64,000 nt of DNA from Corallincola holothuriorum (GCF_003336225.1 NZ_QPID01000007.1:62001-126000); one strand, 5' to 3'; positions 54,673 to 64,000 are shown, counted from the first letter of the stretch. Translations and numbers: made by a program. Notes: generated from the sequence alone by a model not told the origin.

Positions 54673-55095
54673 CTAGTTCCCACTGGGATAGTTTTCTTTG
54701 TCAATTACCTTCTTCTGACCATCGTTGTCGATTGCCACATAGGTAAAGTCCGCTTCCGTCACCTTGATATGGGCACAATCACCATCAGTTGCCCGTAAAA
54801 TGGGCTCGATCCACACTTCAAGATTGAGCGTCAAAGAGGTATTGCCAATTTTCACGACTGAGCCATAGCAGCCAACAATATCTCCCACCTTAACCGGCTG
54901 AATAAACTTAATAGAATTTACTGCCACAGTGACGGTACGACAGCGAGCGATCTCTTTTGCCAAGATCCCACCGGCAATGTCCATTTGCGACATGATCCAA
55001 CCACCAAATATATCGCCGTTGACATTGGTATCCGCAGGCATCGCCAATGTTCTTAAAATAAGACTACCCTGAGGCACCGGACAAATTTCGCTCAT
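54673..55095 (-). CDS. yciA: Acyl-CoA thioesterase YciA
   Basis: 140 aa hotdog-fold thioesterase that hydrolyses acyl-CoA. MSEICPVPQGSLILRTLAMP, the segment NGDIFGGWIMSQMDIAGG (with the catalytic Asp) and VNSIKFIQPVKVGDIVGCYG match YciA. An in-frame ATG 21 codons upstream was rejected, since family proteins begin near MSE. Confidence 0.9.
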   Translation of the reverse strand: MSEICPVPQGSLILRTLAMPADTNVNGDIFGGWIMSQMDIAGGILAKEIARCRTVTVAVNSIKFIQPVKVGDIVGCYGSVVKIGNTSLTLNLEVWIEPILRATDGDCAHIKVTEADFTYVAIDNDGQKKVIDKENYPSGN

Positions 55096-55279
55096 ATCAC
55101 TCTCGCTCAAAAAAATATTGTAAAAAAAATCAACAGTCACGATAGGGCGCAAACCCAAGCCCTATGCACCAAGTAAGAACACTCTAAAAAGCGCATATTC
55201 ATTTTGGCCACTTTAGCCCACCACAAAAGGGATAGAAACGGCTACGCTTGTTAGATCTCCATCTACATCAGCAGATATC

Positions 55280-56782
55280 ATGCCGTTATTTCTAATACTC
55301 GATCAGGGAGGCCAGAGTGTTCGTGCGCTGGTTGTCGATCATCAGGGAAACGTGGTCACCAGAGCACAACATGCCATTGCCACTCATTATGGTAGCAAAG
55401 GTCATATCGAGCAGAATGCTGACGCCATTGCCCGTGATATTAAGCAGTGTGCACTGCGTGCAGTTCAGAAACTCAGCATCATTCAAAGACAACAACTAAG
55501 ATCCGCCGGGTTAGTGACTCAACGCGCCAGCCTGCTAGCTGTTAATGCAAACAGCCAGCAAGTGTTAACCCCGGTAATGAGTTGGCAGGATATCCGCGGC
55601 GGCGGCAACCTGCGAAAAGTGGCGATGACACCTACGGAGTTGCGCTCAATAACCGGTTTACGCCTCAGCCCCCATTACGGCGTGGCAAAAATGCGTTGGA
55701 GCCTGAAACATAACCGCGCGGTAAACAAAGCAGCCGAGGCGGATGAGTTGATGTTCACCCCGATAGCCAGCTTTCTTACCCAGCAGCTAACCGGCGGTAA
55801 GCAGTACCAGACAGATGCTGTCAACGCCTCCCGCACATTACTGATGGATCATATTAATTGCCAATGGTCAGCAGAGTTACTGGAGAAGTTCGCCATTAAG
55901 CAGCAATGGCTACCGACCATCTGTGCCAATGATGAGTATTACGGAGAGATACAGCTGGGTAACCTTTCCCTGCCCCTCCACTACGTCAATGGTGATCAAG
56001 CAACAGTGTTATTCAGTCGTGGCAAACCATCACCCACCACTTTATCCATTAATGTCGGTACCGGCGCATTTATCTCTCGGGTCACCGATGGCGATGACAC
56101 TGCACTGCTACGTAGCTTGGTGCACCATGGCAAAGAGCAGTTTCGCGTATTGGAGGGCACAGTCAACGGTGCCGCGACTGCGATCCAACAAGTGATTTCG
56201 GAGGTGACGACCAAACAAGGATCACAATCCGATCTCCTCGCCCAGGTTAATGGCCAGATCAACAACATTCCTCTGTTTCTTAATGGTATTGGTGGTCTTG
56301 GTGCTCCCTTTTGGCTACCCGGCTTTAACAGTGAATTTCAACACCCGGAGTCACTAGATGGCGTAACGCCAGTAGCGAAACTGACTGCGGTTATCGAAAG
56401 CGTAGCCTTTCTATTGCAGATCATTATCCAACGCCTGTCAGCGCATCCTCCCACCCCCACAAAAATAGAGATATGCGGTGGTCTGAGCCGTCTTGACTAC
56501 CTTTGCCAAACACTGGCTAATATCAGTGGTATGGAGGTGTTTCGCGAGCAAGAAGTAGAGGGCTCGGCCTTAGGCTGCGCATGGTGGTTAGCAGGATCTC
56601 CCGCAGACTGGCGCAATACAGAAGTAACTAGCCAATTTGTGCCACAACATGCCCCTGCACTATCGCAAAGGTTTAGCGCTTGGCAGGAGGCGATGCGACA
56701 GCGTTTACCGGCGGATAAAGCGGCAATGATGGATAGTCAGCCACAGACTCTCTCGCCCCTAGACGCCTGCAGCTCCAGTTAA
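55280..56782 (+). CDS. FGGY-family carbohydrate kinase (glycerol-kinase-like)
   Basis: 500 aa. The N-terminal ATP-site segment is ILDQGGQSVRALVVD where glycerol kinase has LDQGTTSSRA. Other elements are TPVMSWQDIRG, SINVGTGAFISRV, GIGGLGAPFWLPGF and KIEICGGLSRLDYLCQTLANISG. It is more diverged than true GlpK and its sugar or polyol substrate is open. Genes for a GlpD-like dehydrogenase and a glycerophosphodiesterase follow on the other strand. The last 110 bases overlap the 3' end of the dehydrogenase gene. Confidence 0.8.
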   Translation: MPLFLILDQGGQSVRALVVDHQGNVVTRAQHAIATHYGSKGHIEQNADAIARDIKQCALRAVQKLSIIQRQQLRSAGLVTQRASLLAVNANSQQVLTPVMSWQDIRGGGNLRKVAMTPTELRSITGLRLSPHYGVAKMRWSLKHNRAVNKAAEADELMFTPIASFLTQQLTGGKQYQTDAVNASRTLLMDHINCQWSAELLEKFAIKQQWLPTICANDEYYGEIQLGNLSLPLHYVNGDQATVLFSRGKPSPTTLSINVGTGAFISRVTDGDDTALLRSLVHHGKEQFRVLEGTVNGAATAIQQVISEVTTKQGSQSDLLAQVNGQINNIPLFLNGIGGLGAPFWLPGFNSEFQHPESLDGVTPVAKLTAVIESVAFLLQIIIQRLSAHPPTPTKIEICGGLSRLDYLCQTLANISGMEVFREQEVEGSALGCAWWLAGSPADWRNTEVTSQFVPQHAPALSQRFSAWQEAMRQRLPADKAAMMDSQPQTLSPLDACSSS

Positions 56783-57884
56783 GTACGCGGGATGCCGTGT
56801 CGCGGTAGGTGGTGAGTTTACCGCCATACACGCTCAACAGATCCGGATGTTGGGGATCGGTGAACAGCAAGGTATCTCGTGGACGAGAAAAGGCGTCACT
56901 GTCGAGCTTAGGTAACACTCTAAGCCCGGCAAAACTTGCCACTGTTTTGGCTTGGTTATTCGGAAAATAATGACGATAAAGCGTTTCCAAGTAGCAGATC
57001 TCCTGAGCTGTCGGACGGATCTCCTCTGGTAACGTCTGAAAAACAGTTTCCGTGGTTCCCACCATGGTTTGTCCCTGCCACGGCATCACGAACACGACGC
57101 GATGATCCGTTGGTGACTCCAGATAATAGACCTGCGATGGCGCGGGATGATCGAGGATAATATGGGCACCTTGCACCCACTCCACCGACACCTGTTTGCT
57201 GTTTGGCGTGACTAAAGAGATCACTTCATTTACCCAGGGGCCAGCGCAGTTCACTACCGCAGCGCAGGTCAATGACTGTTGCTGCACAACCTTGTCTGCA
57301 GATAGCAGATCACAATCAATACGATAACCACCATCAACCTGCTGCAACGCCGTCAGTGTCGCAGGGCACAGCAACTCCGCACCACAACGTAAAGCACTTT
57401 CCATCACCGCCACGGTTAGTACTTGGTCATCAGTGCTGGCATCCCAATATTGCAAGGCATGACTCACACCATCGCAGTTCAAGCCATCTTTCGCCAGATC
57501 CGATATCGCCAGCTGTTGAAATCGGCCAAGGGGGTCGAACCCTGATAGCAACGCATACAGACCCAAGCCTAAACGCAGGGTGCCTGCCTGACGTTGAGAA
57601 TGGGGGTAAACAGGAATAACAAAAGGCGTCGGCTTGACCAATTCAGGAGCCAGATGTAACAGCGTTGCTCTGGCCTTTAGTGCTTTCCTCACTAATCCGA
57701 ACTGCCCGGACTCTAAATACCTAAGCCCACCGTGGATCAATTTGCTGGAACGGGAAGAGGTTTGGGTGCCAACACCGCTCTTTTCAACCACCAAAGTTTT
57801 GTAGCCAGCGGCAGCAAGCGCCTCAGCCACACCGACACCATTGATCCCCGCACCGATAACCACAACGTCACAATCGGTTGCCAT
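56673..57884 (-). CDS. FAD-dependent glycerol-3-phosphate dehydrogenase-like protein, short form
   Basis: 403 aa. FAD site VVIGAGINGVGVAEALAAAGYKTLVVEK (about 9-35), then SSRSSKLIHGGLRYLESGQF and the C-terminal VYGGKLTTYRDTAS as in GlpD. It ends soon after that motif, so the C-terminal DAO_C domain of the 500-aa GlpD proteins is missing. It should oxidise glycerol-3-phosphate and pass electrons to quinone, if active without that domain. Overlaps the convergent kinase gene by 110 bases. Confidence 0.82.
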   Translation of the reverse strand: MATDCDVVVIGAGINGVGVAEALAAAGYKTLVVEKSGVGTQTSSRSSKLIHGGLRYLESGQFGLVRKALKARATLLHLAPELVKPTPFVIPVYPHSQRQAGTLRLGLGLYALLSGFDPLGRFQQLAISDLAKDGLNCDGVSHALQYWDASTDDQVLTVAVMESALRCGAELLCPATLTALQQVDGGYRIDCDLLSADKVVQQQSLTCAAVVNCAGPWVNEVISLVTPNSKQVSVEWVQGAHIILDHPAPSQVYYLESPTDHRVVFVMPWQGQTMVGTTETVFQTLPEEIRPTAQEICYLETLYRHYFPNNQAKTVASFAGLRVLPKLDSDAFSRPRDTLLFTDPQHPDLLSVYGGKLTTYRDTASRVLNWSCRRLGARESVADYPSLPLYPPVNAVASPPAKR

Positions 57885-57892
57885 GGCGGTGC

Positions 57893-58621
57893 CTACTTCG
57901 CCATCAACTTAGCGGGAAAAAAGCTTTCAATCATGGTGATCCCTCTCCTCGCCAAATCATCCCGCAACGCTTCACTGCCGACCTCATATATAACCCACTG
58001 TGGATGCTGCGTGGTAAAGCACTCCTCCTCTGGAACCCGTTCAATATTGCAAAAGATATATTCTGGAGCGATCTGCTCAATGGTACGGTCCTTTAACCAC
58101 TCCCAATCCCCTAGCACCACCCCCAAACGCTGACCATGATGGGCGCGAGCGTAGCGTAAGAACGGCAGAGAAAAGCTGATCAGCACGCTTTGTAATAGGA
58201 TAGGCCGCAATGTCTCCATCAAGGTGTCAAACAGCTGGGCATAACTGAAGCGCTCCAGTGCAGCCCTTTTCACTTCGACAAACAACGTGACATCGGGGTG
58301 ATTCACCAGCTGAGTCACTACCTCGGACAGCAAGGTTAATGGCGCACGGATAGCGGGTAGTCTTTCATGCTCTTCAATCTGCCATTGCTGCAGTGTCGCT
58401 ATCGGGTAATCAGCGATGGCACCCGGCATGGGGTTGCGCAACAACCGCTTGCAGTCACGATCATGGAACAGCACAGGGACACCGTCACTAGAGAGCTGCA
58501 CATCGATCTCAAGTAAGCGGCAACCAGAATTAAGCGCTGCTTGAATACTGGCTAACGAGTTTTCCGGCGCGGCAGTACAATCTCCGCGATGGGCAATCAC
58601 TTGGATAGCAGCCTCCCTCAA
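57893..58621 (-). CDS. Cytoplasmic glycerophosphodiester phosphodiesterase (UgpQ type)
   Basis: 242 aa without a signal peptide. VIAHRGDCTAAPENSLASI, LLEIDVQLSSDGVPVLFHD and LFVEVKR give the GDPD catalytic set. The start is TTG 58621 (AAGG 9 bases upstream) or GTG 58600; ATG is not available. Eight bases lie between its stop and the dehydrogenase start, so glycerophosphodiester splitting and oxidation of the resulting glycerol-3-phosphate are encoded together. Confidence 0.87.
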   Translation of the reverse strand: MREAAIQVIAHRGDCTAAPENSLASIQAALNSGCRLLEIDVQLSSDGVPVLFHDRDCKRLLRNPMPGAIADYPIATLQQWQIEEHERLPAIRAPLTLLSEVVTQLVNHPDVTLFVEVKRAALERFSYAQLFDTLMETLRPILLQSVLISFSLPFLRYARAHHGQRLGVVLGDWEWLKDRTIEQIAPEYIFCNIERVPEEECFTTQHPQWVIYEVGSEALRDDLARRGITMIESFFPAKLMAK

Positions 58622-58632
58622 TGCACTAGGCC

Positions 58633-59829
58633 TTAAATCAGTACTTGTTTAAAGAACTTCATCAGATTCAGGTCAAACTGCTGAGGCCGCACCGATGTTT
58701 CAATCTCCTCCGAGCAATGCTTATCAGCAAGGTCAATCAGTTTGGGTTCGGTATGGTGATGCTGGCGGGTGCTGTAAAACACCATCACTTTGGGTTGTAG
58801 CGGATTAGAAAAATTACCCTGCATCACGATCGCTAACTTGCCACTCTTGAGTTTCACCAAGGTGCCCACCGGATAGATACCGACGCACCGAATAAACTGA
58901 TTCAAGAGGTCCTGGTCAAACTCTCCCGGCGTACCATTTTTCATAATACTAAACGCCGTCATACTGGTGACTGAATCCTTGTAGGGGCGATCCGACGTCA
59001 AGGCATGGTAACAATCAATGATCGCCGCCATCCGCCCATAGATATTAATCTCCTCACCGGCCAGGCCATGGGGATACCCTGAGCCATCCATACGCTCATG
59101 GTGGAGTTTGATCACATCCAGCGTCTCACTGGAGATATGCGGTATCGACGACGCGATCTCCCAACTGATATCAACGTGATCTTTCACTAACTCAAACTCT
59201 TTCTCCGTCAGTTCGCCGGGCTTATCAATCAACTCCCTGGGGATATGGATCTTGCCGACGTCGTGGAATAGCATCCCCACCGCCAGGTTTTGTATGGTGT
59301 CGCGATTAAAATCCATATGGCGGGCAAACAGGGTCATCAGAGTCGAACAGTTAATCGCATGCTGATACAGATATTCATCTTTGTCTTTCATCTGCACCAT
59401 AAAGCACAAGGCGTTTTGGTTGCGAAACACCGAATCTATGAGCTGATCAGCTAAATCTGATGCCTGATCTAAATCGACCGGTTTACCTTCACTGATTTCG
59501 GTAAAAAGCCGCTTCTGATAATCTCGCGCTTTCTCATATAGCTTTAACGCCCGTCCCGCCTCTTCATCAAACGAAACATTGTCATACTCAACGGCCTGCG
59601 CTGTATCATCCAAGGGCTCGTCAGCAGTCTTACTCGCTATTTCACTACGAGTCATATCGACCATTAAGCTGGTAACACCGGCGCGTTTCAGGTTCTCGAC
59701 AGCAGAAGGGATCCGAACCAGGCCCTGTGTCTTGACCGTCACGCCGCCCTTCTGCGCCAACACATTGACCACAAACATGCCTAGTTCAAGCTCATCGATA
59801 TCGATGCGCTTCAAAGAGTTATCACCCAT
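58633..59829 (-). CDS. HD-GYP domain phosphodiesterase
   Basis: 398 aa. N-terminal DUF3391-like domain (IDIDELELGMFVVNV) and HD-GYP domain with GMLFHDVGKIHIP (HD) and HHERMDGSGYPHGL (HHE, GYP). These enzymes degrade cyclic di-GMP and so affect biofilm and motility. The key residues are intact. It precedes the GDPD gene by 11 bases and may share its transcript. Confidence 0.92.
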   Translation of the reverse strand: MGDNSLKRIDIDELELGMFVVNVLAQKGGVTVKTQGLVRIPSAVENLKRAGVTSLMVDMTRSEIASKTADEPLDDTAQAVEYDNVSFDEEAGRALKLYEKARDYQKRLFTEISEGKPVDLDQASDLADQLIDSVFRNQNALCFMVQMKDKDEYLYQHAINCSTLMTLFARHMDFNRDTIQNLAVGMLFHDVGKIHIPRELIDKPGELTEKEFELVKDHVDISWEIASSIPHISSETLDVIKLHHERMDGSGYPHGLAGEEINIYGRMAAIIDCYHALTSDRPYKDSVTSMTAFSIMKNGTPGEFDQDLLNQFIRCVGIYPVGTLVKLKSGKLAIVMQGNFSNPLQPKVMVFYSTRQHHHTEPKLIDLADKHCSEEIETSVRPQQFDLNLMKFFKQVLI

Positions 59830-59968
59830 TTTAGATCCTTAACTGATGCAGCCTTAGGTAAGCGTAGTTGGTATCGCTAAGAAGTATCTGCGGCGGAGAT
59901 CAATTATTACTGAAACGGGCGCTGAAAAGTGCCGACGCAAAACACCAGCAATCACCTCTGCAAAAAAT

Positions 59969-60547
59969 CTAAACGCCCAGCACTTTACTGGCAACCACTA
60001 CGCCAGCAGGCCAAAGCAGAACAGCGATAATCGCCTTTACCCATGAGGGTTTTGCAGGGGGCGTACCATAACTGTTCTTATCCCGTTCTCCTGGCCAGAT
60101 GAATAGCGCAAAGTTGGGTCCCGGTAAGCAGTAGAAAAAGGCCAACACTATCGGCCAACCCAGATCTTTCACCCGAGCCATGGTATAGAACCAGCTCAAT
60201 ACGACAGCCACCAACAGTATGATTAAATGCAGCGGTGATGGATCAGCAACACTCATCGTTGCGGAAGATGTAGGATATTGAGAAGTAGCGTTAGGCAGGA
60301 TCTTGGCAAGCAATATCGGAGCCGCTATCCAGGCAAGAAATGAGTTCAAGATATAGTTGATACGCCCCGCTCTTGGAGTCACCAGCGCAGTTTCCCGGCT
60401 TGTTTTTATTTTTTTAGCCACCTTTCCCCCCAGAGATGCTTTGGGCGGCGCAAACAATCTGGCTTCGCAAGTCTCACAGTAACGGCTGGTTTCAATGATG
60501 CGTAACTTGTTGGCGGGGAAATTACCGGCACAGGAGGAGCACTTCAT
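59969..60547 (-). CDS. Zinc-ribbon membrane protein, DUF805-like
   Basis: 192 aa from ATG 60547 (MKCSSCAGNF). A zinc ribbon CSSC...CETC is followed by three to four helices, among them YTMARVKDLGWPIVLAFFYCLPGPN, which recalls DUF805. The ORF stays open upstream to 60682, but that part reads poorly. Function unknown. Confidence 0.6.
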   Translation of the reverse strand: MKCSSCAGNFPANKLRIIETSRYCETCEARLFAPPKASLGGKVAKKIKTSRETALVTPRAGRINYILNSFLAWIAAPILLAKILPNATSQYPTSSATMSVADPSPLHLIILLVAVVLSWFYTMARVKDLGWPIVLAFFYCLPGPNFALFIWPGERDKNSYGTPPAKPSWVKAIIAVLLWPAGVVVASKVLGV

Positions 60548-60733
60548 ATATCTGTCTATGGCATGGTCAACGTCAAGTAATCGAAACACCATAACCGTTT
60601 TGGCTAAAAAATCGAATCTGTAATCGATCGCTTTAAAGTAATAGTTCAACAAGGCCCTAGCTAAAAACAAAAAAGCCAACACAAAGGTGTCGGCAAAGAA
60701 AGGCAGCTCAAGAAGTATGAGTTATAAAATCGT

Positions 60734-61126
60734 CTAAACGATATGGGGCAGCGACTCTTCCTGCGTCTTGTTAACAGGCAGATTCCAAGCGGCAATCAAC
60801 TGCATAATTGCAGCTATCAGTAATCCAAACGCTTCTCTGGTTTCTTCAATATAGGGGTAGCTAAAGCTCATGCCATTGGTCATCCCCATACCGTCATTGT
60901 TGAAAAGATACTCGATGATACTGGGTGAGTACCAGGCACAGACGATAAGCGACAGCATCGCCCCAAGCCAGAGAGGCAGCTCTTTACCATAGCCCAACGC
61001 CACAGCAGCAAAGTTAGCCGAAATAGCCGCATAACCAATAAACCAGATAACACCATCTGGATCATTTAGCTGCACTACCGCAAATAACAAGAATACCAAC
61101 GCACAACCTGCAGCAAACCAACGCAT
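60734..61126 (-). CDS. TMEM220-like small membrane protein
   Basis: 130 aa with four helices. LFAVVQLNDPDGVIWFIGYAAIS and the segment EETREAFGLLIAAIMQLI match the transmembrane family 220. Function unknown. Confidence 0.78.
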   Translation of the reverse strand: MRWFAAGCALVFLLFAVVQLNDPDGVIWFIGYAAISANFAAVALGYGKELPLWLGAMLSLIVCAWYSPSIIEYLFNNDGMGMTNGMSFSYPYIEETREAFGLLIAAIMQLIAAWNLPVNKTQEESLPHIV

Positions 61127-61237
61127 CTTCCACTACTCCTTTTTGCATTCCGACTACTTGTCGACTTCAGGTCAGTATTCACTCGCGATTAAAAACGGGC
61201 GACCAGCAGGCCGCCCAAACCTCACATGCCGCTTACT

Positions 61238-62560
61238 CTATGCAAGGAAACCAGGAATACCGCCATTACTATTGCCATAATTCGACCAACCTAACCCCAT
61301 CGCTTTTGCCAAGTCGAGGAACAGGTTAGAACTACCGCGGTTACCGGCATCGACAACCACACCTTGGTTTATCGCACCATTACCACCACCCACAACATAT
61401 ACACCGGGGTTTTCCTGCTGGTGGTTACCGCCGCCCATCTCTGACATCATCAGGATCATCGTGGTATCCAACAACGTACCGCCACCGGTAGGATCTTGTC
61501 GTGCAGCCAGTTCATCACACAGGTACTTAACCATCATGTTGTACCAACGAGTCTGAGCATCAAACAGATTGTTCTCGTTATGTGAACTTACATGGCTCTT
61601 CGTTTCGTTGTAGGTCAGCTTTGGTGGGAAAGCGAAGTCACCCATGTAGGGGTGAATACTTTCAAAGTTAACCTTCAAAGACTCATCTTGAGCCGACATA
61701 AACTGGAAGGTAGCAACGCGCGTCAAGTCATACTCCATGGCATAAGCGATATTTCGCATCTGTGCCTGGGCGACTAACTCCGCCTCATCATTGATACCTG
61801 TCATACCGACTGAGGGGCGATTTAAGCCACTCAGGTCGAGGTTACTGTTCAATACCCGTTGTAAGTAGTCCAGCGACTCTTCGTGAGTTTGCAACTTAGC
61901 GGTCTGCTTGGCATTCAGCGAGTATGTCTGCATCACATCTAAGTTCTCATGCAGAGTTTCTAACACCCGCTTACGGCTTTCAGTGGCGGGATCAGTCTCG
62001 CCGCCACTGCCGCCCCCAAGGGAGGCAAAGTACTTGTCGTAGATAGACTGAGGATCATCATTTGGAATGATTTTATTTCCATTTTTATCAGTAAACGGAT
62101 GATATTCCTTGTCCGTTTTCTGCGATGACCACAGACCCATGTGCAGATTGTTGTTCAGCGTACCGGCATTGAGTGCTTCACCAATGGCCACATCAATGGT
62201 CGGCGAATACTCATGCCCGCCCGAAAACACGCCGCGACACGCCTCAGGGTGGCCCGAGCTACCGCCATGCCCAATGAAGGACAAGTTCTTAAACGCCACC
62301 ATGCGATCAGCATAAGGGGCAAGAGGCAGTAATGGACTATTGGCAAGGCTGGCCTCATTTAACTGGTCACCATAGCTGTGCCAGCTATCTCGCTTACAGC
62401 CGTTGGGGTAAAACACCACAATTAAGCGCTTGGCACTGTTTCCAGCTGCATGTGCTTTGCCTGCCACCAAGAACTGACTAGCAAAGGGTACCGCCATTCC
62501 AGCCATAGCTAAGCCACGAAGGAACTCACGACGCTGCATCTTATTCTTTAATACGTTCAT
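61238..62560 (-). CDS. DUF1552 protein with Tat signal
   Basis: 440 aa. Twin-arginine signal RREFLRGLAMAGMAVPF at residues 10-26, so exported folded, perhaps with a cofactor. RLIVVFYPNGCKRDSW, FIGHGGSSGHPEACRGVFSGG and MMSEMGGGNHQQENPGVYVVGG are DUF1552 hallmarks; the fold is related to sulfatase/alkaline-phosphatase-like DUF1501 proteins. Function unknown. It follows a DUF1592/1588/1585 gene by 14 bases, the usual pairing. Confidence 0.88.
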   Translation of the reverse strand: MNVLKNKMQRREFLRGLAMAGMAVPFASQFLVAGKAHAAGNSAKRLIVVFYPNGCKRDSWHSYGDQLNEASLANSPLLPLAPYADRMVAFKNLSFIGHGGSSGHPEACRGVFSGGHEYSPTIDVAIGEALNAGTLNNNLHMGLWSSQKTDKEYHPFTDKNGNKIIPNDDPQSIYDKYFASLGGGSGGETDPATESRKRVLETLHENLDVMQTYSLNAKQTAKLQTHEESLDYLQRVLNSNLDLSGLNRPSVGMTGINDEAELVAQAQMRNIAYAMEYDLTRVATFQFMSAQDESLKVNFESIHPYMGDFAFPPKLTYNETKSHVSSHNENNLFDAQTRWYNMMVKYLCDELAARQDPTGGGTLLDTTMILMMSEMGGGNHQQENPGVYVVGGGNGAINQGVVVDAGNRGSSNLFLDLAKAMGLGWSNYGNSNGGIPGFLA

Positions 62561-62574
62561 CTTTGTCGCCTCCG

Positions 62575-64000
62575 TTACTTACGCAGTATGTAGTTTTGAG
62601 TTTGGGTCATATCAACCATCAACTCGAGAATAGAGCGTTCACTGTCAGCCTGCTTGAACTGGTCGCCAAACACCTGCAAGGTACAGCTATCATCTCGTTC
62701 TTCGCGCTGCCCCCGTGTTGCTCTATACCACTGCCGCGCAAAACACGCTTTACCATGTCGACTATCAGCAATCAGGCCTGATAGCTCAGTCATACTGCTG
62801 AAGTTGTAGATAGGGTCTGATGCGGTCAGGAAAGTTTCGGCGGATGCCAAACTACCAATGTAGCCACTCGCATCGACAGGCTTAACCGTACCATCGGCTG
62901 TCGTTTCGGTCGTTCTGAACAAGCCACGATTATCATAGCTTTCCAAACCAAAACCGATGCCATCTATGTACTGGTGACACGCTGCACAAGGCTCCTGAAT
63001 GTGGGTCTCGAAGCGTTCGCGTACCGTCTTCGATGGATCCGTTACAGGTTTAAGCTCTGCGCCCACAGGTGGTGGCGGGAAGTCCTGACACATTAAGTTG
63101 CGACGAACAAACAGACCACGTTTGACCGGGTGAGTCGCCTCACCGTTAGCAGATGCGGCCAGCGTAAAGGCATGCCCCAAGATACCTGCCCTATCTGAGT
63201 TATCACCGGTATAGGTCACTTTCTGCCAACCATTGCCGCCAGGCCAAGAGAGGCCATAATGCGCGGCCAGTTCTTGGTTCATATAACTGTAATCAGCCGT
63301 CATCAGCTCGTTATAAGAGCCGCCGCTAAATACAATTTCACGAACAAAGTGATGAGTCTCTTCACGCATCGACTCCTTCAGAGATTCACTCACCTGACCG
63401 TCGATCTCACGGTTGGTGCCTAACCAGCCTTCAATAAAGCGATCAAAAGCCAACTTCGCTTTATCATCAGCCAGTAAACGCTCCACCTGAACCTGGATCT
63501 GACTTGAACTGCTTAGCTGACCGGCATCGGCAGCACTCATCAATGTTGCGTCAGGTGTCGTTGCCCAGAAGGTATAACTCAGTAATCCGGCAACTTCATA
63601 ATCAGTCAACTCAAAGAAACCGTCGCGGTCACCCGAAGTAATCTCTTCACCCACCTCAGAGCGATACAGCATCAGTGGTGACGAGAAGATACCTGTCAAC
63701 AGTCCTTTATCGCCCTCCGCTGAGTGCAGAGATTTCAATTGCGCAAACTCAGTGGCAGTCAAAGGACGACGGAAAGCGCGTTTACCGAAACTATTGATAA
63801 TACAGTCAGTTTCACCACTACATCCTGGTGCCAAGTCATTCAAGCTAGTCACCATATCAGCAGCCAGTTCGGCGGCATCTAGGTAGCCCGATACATGCTC
63901 GTTAGTAAACACAGCATTGGCGTCAGTTTTGAAACCATTGACGGCAATATCTTGCGGCACTGAGTCCGTCACATTGATGTCGTTAGTCAAACCTAACAGG
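62575..64000 (-). CDS. DUF1592/DUF1588/DUF1585 protein (5' end outside the window)
   Basis: At least 475 codons; the frame is open to the right edge with LLGLTNDINV, the end of a DUF1587-type domain, so the M at 63990 is internal. The DUF1595/1592 part includes FGKRAFRRPLTATE and LSYTFWATTPDATLMSAA; DUF1588 has HPVKRGLFVRRNLMCQDFPPPP; the haem-like CAACHQYIDGIGFGLESYD is a CxxCH motif, so one haem c may be bound. DUF1585 closes the protein. Works with the DUF1552 gene downstream; role unknown. Confidence 0.88.
   Translation of the reverse strand, partial: LLGLTNDINVTDSVPQDIAVNGFKTDANAVFTNEHVSGYLDAAELAADMVTSLNDLAPGCSGETDCIINSFGKRAFRRPLTATEFAQLKSLHSAEGDKGLLTGIFSSPLMLYRSEVGEEITSGDRDGFFELTDYEVAGLLSYTFWATTPDATLMSAADAGQLSSSSQIQVQVERLLADDKAKLAFDRFIEGWLGTNREIDGQVSESLKESMREETHHFVREIVFSGGSYNELMTADYSYMNQELAAHYGLSWPGGNGWQKVTYTGDNSDRAGILGHAFTLAASANGEATHPVKRGLFVRRNLMCQDFPPPPVGAELKPVTDPSKTVRERFETHIQEPCAACHQYIDGIGFGLESYDNRGLFRTTETTADGTVKPVDASGYIGSLASAETFLTASDPIYNFSSMTELSGLIADSRHGKACFARQWYRATRGQREERDDSCTLQVFGDQFKQADSERSILELMVDMTQTQNYILRK

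Overview
The window looks like chromosomal DNA of a marine-type gammaproteobacterium near Shewanella, Alteromonas, Aeromonas or Vibrio. The reasons are a sodium-pumping nqr operon, the order rlmG-yajG-cyclophilin-ampG, the pair panE-yajL, bolA, and small families typical of that group (DUF5062, DUF1415, DUF2956, DUF3192, DUF2061, DUF4250). The genus cannot be fixed from the sequence alone. No rRNA, tRNA or CRISPR array was recognised.

Layout. 1-3616: nqrABCD (minus strand, cut by the left edge). 3915-7004: a three-part TRAP transporter. 7109-8122: bolA and an AlkB-type repair dioxygenase. 8208-15397: a two-component system (GltR/GtrS-like) next to a four-gene sugar ABC transporter (Gts-like) that ends in a strong terminator. 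15457-19934: rRNA methylation, lipoprotein, cyclophilin, muropeptide permease and exonuclease genes. 20201-32080: mixed host genes, including a secreted trypsin-like protease with a PEP-CTERM-like tail, panE-yajL, a DUF819 permease, a Fur-box-controlled DUF2061/DUF4250 pair, a secreted glycerophosphodiesterase and many small membrane or zinc proteins.

32443-46650 is the accessory core: a 14.2-kb AT-rich integrative element. It sits inside a host MmcQ/YjbR gene, whose 3' part lies at 32311-32446 and whose 5' part lies at 46650-46883. The ends carry a 21-bp imperfect inverted repeat (20/21) and a TAAA core, as expected of a large serine recombinase, and one is encoded just inside the left end. 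The element carries a second, complete YjbR gene just inside its right end, in the orientation and position to be read from the interrupted gene's own promoter, so it appears to replace the gene it breaks. It also encodes a tRNA-guanine-transglycosylase-like protein resembling DpdA (7-deazaguanine insertion into DNA), a primase-polymerase/helicase replication protein bracketed by 54-bp direct repeats, a minimal tyrosine recombinase, a type II restriction-modification system with a controller protein and matching operator boxes, and several unknown proteins. No capsid, tail, terminase or conjugation gene is visible, so it looks like a phage satellite or an integrated plasmid-like element.

46900-64000 returns to host genes: cysteine-rich and GFA zinc proteins, a nucleotidyltransferase, DUF families, a stray holin/muramidase pair, a glycerol-phosphate cluster (FGGY kinase, a short GlpD-like dehydrogenase, GDPD), an HD-GYP phosphodiesterase, and a DUF1552/DUF1592-type pair cut by the right edge.
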